Below, in pieces: positions 5,641 to 10,537 of a stretch of DNA of 10,537 nt; position 1 is the stretch's first letter, and each line of letters begins with the position of its first letter. The stretch comes from Eggerthellaceae bacterium (GTDB lineage Bacteria > Actinomycetota > Coriobacteriia > Coriobacteriales > Eggerthellaceae): the NCBI GenBank assembly GCA_017459485.1, contig JAFUCW010000106.1:1-10537 (forward strand), written 5' to 3'. Under the pieces are notes generated by a model that ran no database searches, was not told where the DNA came from, and saw nothing but the letters and a program-made list of their open reading frames with translations. Both the position numbers and the translations under genes were made by a program.

Positions 5641-7785
5641 ATGGACAGAAAGCAAATGGAAGAGTTTTTCAAGGCCGTGGGCTTCGTGCCCCCCGAGGAC
5701 GGGGAAGAGCGCGCAAGCGGCCCGACGGCGAGCAGCGAAGGCGGTACGGGCAGTAGCGGAAACGGTGGTGGCGCCACCGTGGGCTCCGACCCCGACGGCT
5801 GGACCGTCATCGGCGGCGGCAAGAGGCGCGGGCGCAAAGGCGGCTCGGGCGGGTCGGGAGGCTCGGGGGGGTCCAACGGGGGATCGGGCGGAGGCAGCGG
5901 GATTGTCGATTTCTTCATGAACCGCCTTCCCAGCTGGAGCAAGAAGGCGCTCATCTTCCTTGCCATTGTGGTGGTCCTTGTGCTCCTGTTCCTGTACTGG
6001 TGGTTCCATCCGCCGATCAACATTCATTCGCAGGACACGTGGAGCTTCATCCTAATATTCATCCTGCTTCCTACCTTCTTGATCTTGCATGGGCGCCGTC
6101 GCGCCTACGAGACGGGCGGAGGCAAGCGCGAGGCAAGCCCGAAAAAGGCGAAGACGTTCAGGTTCCTTTCCTATATTCCGCTTGCGCTTGCGGTGCTTGG
6201 GCTGATAGGCGCCGTTGCCGGCTGGAGCTTCTGGCCCGGCAACGCGGAGCGCTACTCCAACTTGCTCAAGATCGAAAACACCGACTTCGCTACCGACATC
6301 CAGGAAGTGGACTACAACTCCATCCCGGTCATCGACGGCGCGTCGGCGCAGATTCTGGGCAACCGCACCTTGGGCGAGATTCCCGAATACGTCTCGCAGT
6401 TCGAAATCTCCAGCCTGTATTCCCAGATCAACTACCAGCAGCGCCCGGTGCGCGTGAGTCCGCTTAACTACGCGGACTTCTTCAAGTGGTTCTACAACAT
6501 GGACACGGGCATTCCTGCCTACGTGCTGGTGGACATGGCAAGCCAGGACACGCGCGTCGTGCGCCTTGACCAGCCCATCTACTATTCCGAGTCCGACCCG
6601 TTCTTCAAGAACATCGACCGCCACGTGCAGCTTTCCTATCCGTTCTACATGTTCGAGCAGAAAAGCTTCGAAATCGACGAAGACGGCACGCCGTGGTGGA
6701 TTTGCCCGGTGCAGACGCGCACCATCGGCCTGTTCGGCGGCGAGACCATCAAACGCGTGGTGCTGGTGAACGCGAATTCGGGCGAGACGTTCGACTACGC
6801 CATTGAAGACGTGCCCCAATGGGTCGACCGCGCCTATCCTTCCGACTTGCTCATCCAGCAGTACAACTGGTTCGGCAGCCTCAACGGCGGTTGGCTGAAC
6901 AGCTGGCTTGGTCAGTCGGGTGTGGTCCAGACCACGCCGGGCACGAGCGGCTTTTTGGGATACAACTACATTGCCAAGGACGATGACGTGTGGCTCTACA
7001 CGGGCGTGACTTCCGCAACAGCGGACAATGCCATCGTCGGGTTTGTGCTGGTGAACCAGCGCACGGCAGATGCGCACTACTATGCCATCGCGGGCGCCAC
7101 TGAAGAGTCGGCGATGCGATCGGCGGAAGGCCAGGTGCAGAACCTGCGCTACGAGGCTACGTTCCCGCTGCTGCTCAACATTAACGGGCAGCCGACCTAC
7201 TTCATGGCCCTCAAGGACGGTGCCGGTCTGGCGAAGAAGTTCGCGATGATAGACATCCAGCGCTACCAGAACGTGGCCGTGGGCGACACGGTGGCAGAAT
7301 GCCAAAAGAGCTACAAGGCACTGTTGGCGACCAACGGCATTTCGTCTGGCGGTTCTGCCGATGCGGGGACGCTGACGGCGAAGGGCGAGATCGCGTCCAT
7401 CGCGCAAGCGGTCATCGACGGCAATTCGCATTTCTACCTGACGCTCGACGGAGACGGCAATATCTACGACTGCCCGCTTCCGGCGTTGATTGAAGTGGTG
7501 GGCTTCTCCGTGGGCGACACGGTCGAGCTGGGCTATTTCGAATCCGAGCCGACCTGCACGGTATCGGAGATCTCCGGCACGACGGCATCCGGTGCGAAGG
7601 TGGATTCGACCGCCACGCCCCAAGCGGCAAGTACCTCTGGGGATGCGGCCGGCGGCATGGCCGGTGTGGACGCGGCTGCAGACGGCGTGGTCGGCGCAGG
7701 CGCGGCGGGTGCAGGTGCGATCGGCGCAGGCACGGCGGAGTCTGCCGACGCGCTTGCCGGTCAGGCGGTGTCGAGCGCTGCATGA
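5641..7785 (+). CDS. Large membrane-anchored protein of unknown function with Gly-rich cytoplasmic tail
   Basis: 714 residues from ATG 5641, preceded only by a weak GGCGGA (5629-5634). Residues 1-35 are acidic and charged; about 35-92 are Gly/Ser-rich with a basic KRRGRK patch and repeated GGS units. Three membrane segments follow (about 103-120, 134-150, 176-197). The segment between the second and third is basic (RRR, KREASPKKAK), so it is probably cytoplasmic, placing residues after about 198 outside. The external part is a large soluble domain rich in Tyr, Trp and Phe (for example YYSESDPFFKNIDRHVQLSY, WWICPVQTRTIGLFGG, QGVVQTT-like turns, FPLLLNINGQPTYFMALKDGAG), then a small beta-rich domain (about 575-642) and an Ala/Gly-rich tail repeating GAGAAGAGAIGAG. 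No catalytic motif is recognised. I recall similar uncharacterised proteins in Firmicutes and Coriobacteria, but cannot name a family. Possible roles are envelope sensing or surface-layer support; this is inference only. Confidence 0.85.
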   Translation: MDRKQMEEFFKAVGFVPPEDGEERASGPTASSEGGTGSSGNGGGATVGSDPDGWTVIGGGKRRGRKGGSGGSGGSGGSNGGSGGGSGIVDFFMNRLPSWSKKALIFLAIVVVLVLLFLYWWFHPPINIHSQDTWSFILIFILLPTFLILHGRRRAYETGGGKREASPKKAKTFRFLSYIPLALAVLGLIGAVAGWSFWPGNAERYSNLLKIENTDFATDIQEVDYNSIPVIDGASAQILGNRTLGEIPEYVSQFEISSLYSQINYQQRPVRVSPLNYADFFKWFYNMDTGIPAYVLVDMASQDTRVVRLDQPIYYSESDPFFKNIDRHVQLSYPFYMFEQKSFEIDEDGTPWWICPVQTRTIGLFGGETIKRVVLVNANSGETFDYAIEDVPQWVDRAYPSDLLIQQYNWFGSLNGGWLNSWLGQSGVVQTTPGTSGFLGYNYIAKDDDVWLYTGVTSATADNAIVGFVLVNQRTADAHYYAIAGATEESAMRSAEGQVQNLRYEATFPLLLNINGQPTYFMALKDGAGLAKKFAMIDIQRYQNVAVGDTVAECQKSYKALLATNGISSGGSADAGTLTAKGEIASIAQAVIDGNSHFYLTLDGDGNIYDCPLPALIEVVGFSVGDTVELGYFESEPTCTVSEISGTTASGAKVDSTATPQAASTSGDAAGGMAGVDAAADGVVGAGAAGAGAIGAGTAESADALAGQAVSSAA

Positions 7786-7814
7786 CGCACGAAAAGAAGA
7801 AGGCGGACGGTGCC

Positions 7815-7876
7815 CAGTGATTAGTGACCGGTGACCATTGTTCAATGGCCATTGTTCAGTGTCCAGCGCCCAGCGC
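7815..7876. repeat. Cluster of short direct and palindromic repeats
   Basis: CCATTGTTCA occurs twice (7835-7844, 7849-7858). The pair also forms overlapping palindromes: CCATTG-TT-CAATGG (7835-7848) and CAATGGCCATTG (7843-7854). Around them are near-tandem GTGACC units (7825-7830 region and 7831-7835) and a doubled CCAGCGCC/CAGCGCC. It lies between the membrane-protein stop and the radical SAM start; it could be a decayed microrepeat or a regulatory hairpin. Confidence 0.45.
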
Positions 7877-7918
7877 CATTCGCCTTTTTGTTCAAGACCT
7901 TGACGAGCAAGGAGCGCA

Positions 7919-8827
7919 ATGCTCAACGAAGGTGGCATAGTTCCCGACGAGGCAGAGGGCCTGCGCGAGGTCACGCTTTACACGGGAGACGAAATTTACC
8001 TTCCCATTTGGGAGAACGACTCTGCTGCGCTTGAGGTTCAGCTGGGATGCTCGTGGCATCGCTGCAAGTTCTGCGACTTCGCCAACGACCCCTACCATGT
8101 GTTTTCGCTTCCCGAAATAGAGGCGAAGGCGCAGATGCTCCAACCTTTCGCCGAAGGCAAGGATCGGCTGTTCCTGCTTGGCGAAAACCCCTTTTCCCAG
8201 CCGATGGACAGGCTCGAGTGGATCTTCAACATTAGGGACCGATGGCTTCCTGGCCTGACAAAAGTGGCCATGTATGCCCGCTTTGACGACGTGCTGCGCA
8301 AGTCGGATGCGGAAATCGGTGCGCTCAAGGAACGCGGGCTGGTAGAGCTGCATATGGGGCTGGAATCGGGCAGTCAGCAGGTGCTCGACCTTATGGACAA
8401 GGGCATTTCGACCCTCCAGGCTCTGCGTGCCTGCGAACGCCTTCATCGCATTGGCGTGGACTTCTCCTTCACCATGATGGCGGGGGCGGGGGGCCGTGCG
8501 CTCTCTGCGGACCACGCGCGCGAGTCGGCGGCTTTCCTGAACGCGTCGCAGCCTAAGCGCGTATGGGTAACCGGTCTGCTCGTTTGGGAAAACACGCCAC
8601 TTGCTCGCATGGTCGAGCAAGGGCAGTTCGCTCCGTGCTCCTTCGAACAGCGCTTGCGAGAAATGCGTGACATGGTGGCCGCCATGGACATGGAAGACTG
8701 CACCTTCGTGGATTCAACTGTGCTGGGCCAGTACACCATCCAGGGCCATCTTCCCGAACAGAAGGACGCCATCGTCGCCACCATGGAGGCGCTCCTCAAT
8801 TCCCAAGACCTCAACCTGCTTTCGTGA
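7919..8827 (+). CDS. Radical SAM enzyme with CX4CX2C cluster motif
   Basis: 302 residues, with AAGGAG (7909-7914) 4 bases before ATG 7919. After a short N-terminal strand region (LREVTLYTGDEIYLPIW), the sequence LEVQLGCSWHRCKFCDF supplies three cysteines as C-x4-C-x2-C, a spacing seen in a radical SAM subgroup (GCSHNxCxFCxMY-like) rather than the usual C-x3-C-x2-C. These should bind the [4Fe-4S] cluster that cleaves S-adenosylmethionine. Further barrel motifs are LFLLGENP, VAMYARFDDVLR, the LHMGLESGSQQVLDLMDKG helix-turn and RVWVTGLLVWENTPL. There is no extra cysteine-rich SPASM or B12 domain, so it is a short, cytoplasmic, single-domain member. The substrate is unknown; such genes are generally annotated only as radical SAM protein. 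Neighbours give no pathway. Confidence 0.9.
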   Translation: MLNEGGIVPDEAEGLREVTLYTGDEIYLPIWENDSAALEVQLGCSWHRCKFCDFANDPYHVFSLPEIEAKAQMLQPFAEGKDRLFLLGENPFSQPMDRLEWIFNIRDRWLPGLTKVAMYARFDDVLRKSDAEIGALKERGLVELHMGLESGSQQVLDLMDKGISTLQALRACERLHRIGVDFSFTMMAGAGGRALSADHARESAAFLNASQPKRVWVTGLLVWENTPLARMVEQGQFAPCSFEQRLREMRDMVAAMDMEDCTFVDSTVLGQYTIQGHLPEQKDAIVATMEALLNSQDLNLLS

Positions 8828-8951
8828 CAGGGCGGATTGAGGGCGCCGCGTAACCCGCTGTAGGACAGGGGTTGGAGGTCTGTCTTGTCTAGGTCCTGCT
8901 GGAGTGTCGGCAAACGAATAGGGTCAAACAAGCCTTCGTCTTGCAAAATGG
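8828..8951. other. Non-coding stretch downstream of the radical SAM gene
   Basis: I see no gene here. No strong T-tailed hairpin follows the radical SAM stop directly; the first candidate terminator is the palindrome at 9002-9028, about 175 bases on. Confidence 0.4.
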
Positions 8952-8980
8952 TATAACCCTTCCTTTAACGGAATGGTTTT
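8952..8980. promoter_or_regulatory. Imperfect upstream copy of the palindromic operator
   Basis: TATAACCCTTCC at 8952-8963 is repeated exactly at 8999-9010, 47 bp downstream. Here the right arm is GGAATGGTT (GGAAGGGTT in the perfect copy), so the arms differ by one base. The arrangement looks like an auxiliary site for the same protein that binds the perfect palindrome. Confidence 0.5.
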
Positions 8981-9001
8981 AATGCACTAAGGAAGTACTA
9001 T

Positions 9002-9028
9002 AACCCTTCCGATATCGGAAGGGTTTTT
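9002..9028. promoter_or_regulatory. Perfect 24-bp palindrome, probable operator and/or terminator
   Basis: AACCCTTCCGAT (9002-9013) is followed by its exact reverse complement (9014-9025), then TTT to 9028. As DNA it is an ideal dimer site, and it covers the -35 position for the TATAAT at 9031-9036. As RNA it is a 10-bp hairpin with a four-base loop followed by five T residues, so it could also terminate transcription from the radical SAM gene. Both functions may coexist. Confidence 0.65.
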
Positions 9029-9036
9029 GCTATAAT
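9007..9036 (+). promoter_or_regulatory. Candidate promoter of the HTH-HipA-like kinase gene
   Basis: A consensus TATAAT at 9031-9036 with a weak -35 TTCCGA (9007-9012, 18-bp spacer) inside the palindrome. Predicted transcript start is near 9043, giving a very short leader that goes straight into AAAGGAG (9045-9051) and the ATG at 9057; the transcript may be nearly leaderless upstream of the Shine-Dalgarno sequence. Confidence 0.5.
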
Positions 9037-9056
9037 GCCCTCAGAAAGGAGAGGGA

Positions 9057-10391
9057 ATGCTGACTACCTCTGAAGCGGCAAAACGCCTTGGCGTGTCTCA
9101 GCGTCGTGTCGTCGGGCTTATCCACGAAGGAGCGCTGGATGCCGAAAAGCGCAGCGGCGTGTGGTTCGTTGACGAAAAGAGCGTACAAACGCGTTTGCGC
9201 ACCGCCAACAGCAAGGGCGGGCGCCCGCCTGTCGGCCGCGGCAGGCACGACGTGACATTCACTCTCATGAACAGGACGCATGAGGTTGTCCAGCTTGTTT
9301 ACAACCGTGCGCGGAAGGAGTTCGTTTCCATTGGCGAAATCTCCGACCACAAGCGGGCGCCTTTGGGGCTTGTGCACAACGGGTCGATGTCGCTTGCAGG
9401 CTTTAACAGCTGGTGGCGTGGGCGCGGCATTCCACAGACCCGCGACAACCTCTCTACGGTTCTTGAACTGGCCCATGCGGAAGTGCCCGAAGAACTGCTC
9501 TACCGCAATCTGGGGCTTTCGCTTTCCGACCAGTATTGGATCTGCCCCGTCGATGCACCCTTGCGGTGGGAAGACATCAACTTCTTCACGAACGGCTTCG
9601 AAACGAGCTCCCGTCTGACAGCGCCCCAGTTTGGCGACAGTGCGCAAGACGCGCATCCCGACAACACGTCGGATGGCAACCTTGCAAAGCATTGGATTGT
9701 CCACGGCAAGAAGCGCATCTTGCAAAAAGGCGGACAGCACAATTCGCAGGAGCCTTACAACGAAGTTGTGGCGACCTCGTTGCACAAGCGCTTGCTCAAA
9801 AGGCGGCAGTACGTTCCGTATTCTTTGGGGAGCCTGAATGGGGAAGTGGTCTGCGAGTGTGCCGACTTCCTTTCCGACGAGGAAGAATACATTCCCGCGC
9901 ATTACGTTCAGAGAATCAAAAGCGCCGAACCGTCACAGTCGGACTATGCGCATTACGTAGCCTGCTGCGAAGAGCTGGGGGTTTATGACATAGAACACGC
10001 TTTGGCCTGCATGATGGTCTGCGACGACGTTATCGCCAATCATGACAGGCATTGGCGCAACTTCGGTATCGTCCGCAACGTCGAAACTCTGGAGTGCCGT
10101 CCTGCGCCCCTGTTCGATTCGGGGTCTTCGCTGTGGTGCAATGTGGATATGAAGACGCTCAAGACGGGCGACGCGGCGTTTCGTTGCAAGCCGTTTGACG
10201 ATAGGCCGTCGCGACAGCTGATGTTGGTGCACGATTTCAGCTGGGCGAACGAAAAAGCGCTCGACGGCTTTGTCGACGAAGCGCTGGAAATCCTCGGTCA
10301 AAACGAATGGATTACCCCACGTCTTCCGTACGTCAAAAAGAACCTCGAACATCGAGTGCATCGCATGCAGCACATATTCGAGTGGGAGTAG
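9057..10391 (+). CDS. Excisionase-type HTH fused to a HipA-like serine/threonine kinase
   Basis: 444 residues; AAAGGAG lies 5 bases before the ATG. Residues 2-48 form an excisionase/MerR-type helix-turn-helix (LTTSEAAKRLGVSQRRVVGLIHEGAL, then a VWFVDEKSVQTRL wing). About 65-130 resembles the HipA-like N-terminal subdomain (LMNRTHEVVQLVYN, FNSWWRGRGIP). The kinase core follows: DNTSDGNLAKHW and ILQKGG (Lys224, likely ATP-contacting), QEPYNEVVATSL, the catalytic loop NHDRHWRNFG (328-337, matching HipA N-x-D-x-H-x-x-N) and PLFDSGSSLW (351-360, the metal-binding Asp). All expected catalytic residues are present, so it should be active. HipA kinases phosphorylate glutamyl-tRNA synthetase in E. coli and cause persistence; related families have other substrates. 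No separate HipB-like gene is adjacent, so the HTH part may replace the antitoxin or repressor. Substrate and role are unproven. Confidence 0.85.
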   Translation: MLTTSEAAKRLGVSQRRVVGLIHEGALDAEKRSGVWFVDEKSVQTRLRTANSKGGRPPVGRGRHDVTFTLMNRTHEVVQLVYNRARKEFVSIGEISDHKRAPLGLVHNGSMSLAGFNSWWRGRGIPQTRDNLSTVLELAHAEVPEELLYRNLGLSLSDQYWICPVDAPLRWEDINFFTNGFETSSRLTAPQFGDSAQDAHPDNTSDGNLAKHWIVHGKKRILQKGGQHNSQEPYNEVVATSLHKRLLKRRQYVPYSLGSLNGEVVCECADFLSDEEEYIPAHYVQRIKSAEPSQSDYAHYVACCEELGVYDIEHALACMMVCDDVIANHDRHWRNFGIVRNVETLECRPAPLFDSGSSLWCNVDMKTLKTGDAAFRCKPFDDRPSRQLMLVHDFSWANEKALDGFVDEALEILGQNEWITPRLPYVKKNLEHRVHRMQHIFEWE

Positions 10392-10410
10392 GATAGTCTA
10401 GCCCTACATC

Positions 10411-10489
10411 TTGTCCGAAGCGAGAATAAGGCAAGGGTTTGGTCTGCCTTAGAGAGGACAAAACGATACGTCTACGCGTATAACCTCTC
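10411..10489 (+). other. Nested, partly exclusive hairpins in a non-coding tail
   Basis: Two structures can form. One pairs TTGTCC (10411-10416) with GGACAA (10456-10461) around TAAGGCA (10427-10433)/TGCCTTA (10445-10451). The other pairs GAGAGG (10452-10457) with CCTCTC (10484-10489) around ATACG (10466-10470)/CGTAT (10477-10481). They share bases 10456-10457 and so partly exclude each other. No T-tract marks a terminator. It could be a structured RNA, a leader of a gene beyond the window, or chance. The rest of 10392-10537 shows no gene. Confidence 0.35.
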
Positions 10490-10537
10490 AAGATCGCAGT
10501 GCTTCGAAGGGGACGGAGGTTCGTCTTAACACAAGGG

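Noticed and set aside
6052..7974. A 640-codon open frame on the minus strand
   Set aside because: It lies opposite the well-structured membrane protein and the start of the radical SAM gene; its protein is Arg/His-rich without a fold pattern, a common artefact of high-GC third positions.
1..10537. CRISPR arrays, tRNA or rRNA genes, complete insertion sequences
   Set aside because: No regularly spaced direct repeats of CRISPR size, no cloverleaf pattern, no rRNA-like sequence and no transposase frame were seen on either strand.

Overview
The window is high-GC bacterial DNA. Its gene content suggests a Coriobacteriia/Eggerthellaceae-type actinobacterium: a C-terminal piece of a Gram-positive surface protein with an isopeptide-type (pilin-like) domain, an AcnA-type aconitase, an excisionase-HTH/HipA-like kinase fusion, strong AAGGAG-type ribosome binding sites and strong third-position GC. 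The assignment is inference from protein style, not from a marker gene.

Layout. 1-383: end of a cell-surface protein, cut by the window edge. 412-490: a paired inverted operator around a candidate promoter. 631-1245: a small HEAT/ARM-like helical-repeat protein, followed by hairpins. 1502-1576: a second operator pair of the same sequence class and the same 61-bp centre-to-centre spacing, around the aconitase promoter. 1596-4295: aconitase, with a strong intrinsic terminator. 4338-5440: an accessory islet holding a REP-like repeat, a truncated rhomboid protease on the minus strand, and a minus-strand Phd/YefM-ParE/RelE toxin-antitoxin pair with 11-bp direct repeats at its promoter. 5641-7785: a large membrane-anchored protein of unknown function with a Gly-rich cytoplasmic tail. 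7919-8827: a radical SAM enzyme with a CX4CX2C cluster motif. 8952-9036: a palindromic operator/promoter region. 9057-10391: a one-polypeptide HTH plus HipA-like kinase. 10392-10537: non-coding, with nested alternative hairpins.

How parts work together. The most notable signal is regulatory. The HEAT-repeat gene and aconitase are separate transcription units, yet each promoter is bracketed by two inverted copies of an AATGTGTACAT-type box at identical spacing, with the -10 in nearly the same place. This implies one unknown regulator that probably bridges two sites about six helical turns apart and ties the HEAT protein to central carbon metabolism. The HipA-like kinase carries its own HTH domain and sits behind a perfect 24-bp palindrome overlapping its promoter, which looks like an autoregulated one-gene version of a HipBA system. 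Functions of the HEAT protein and of the 714-residue membrane protein cannot be named from sequence alone.
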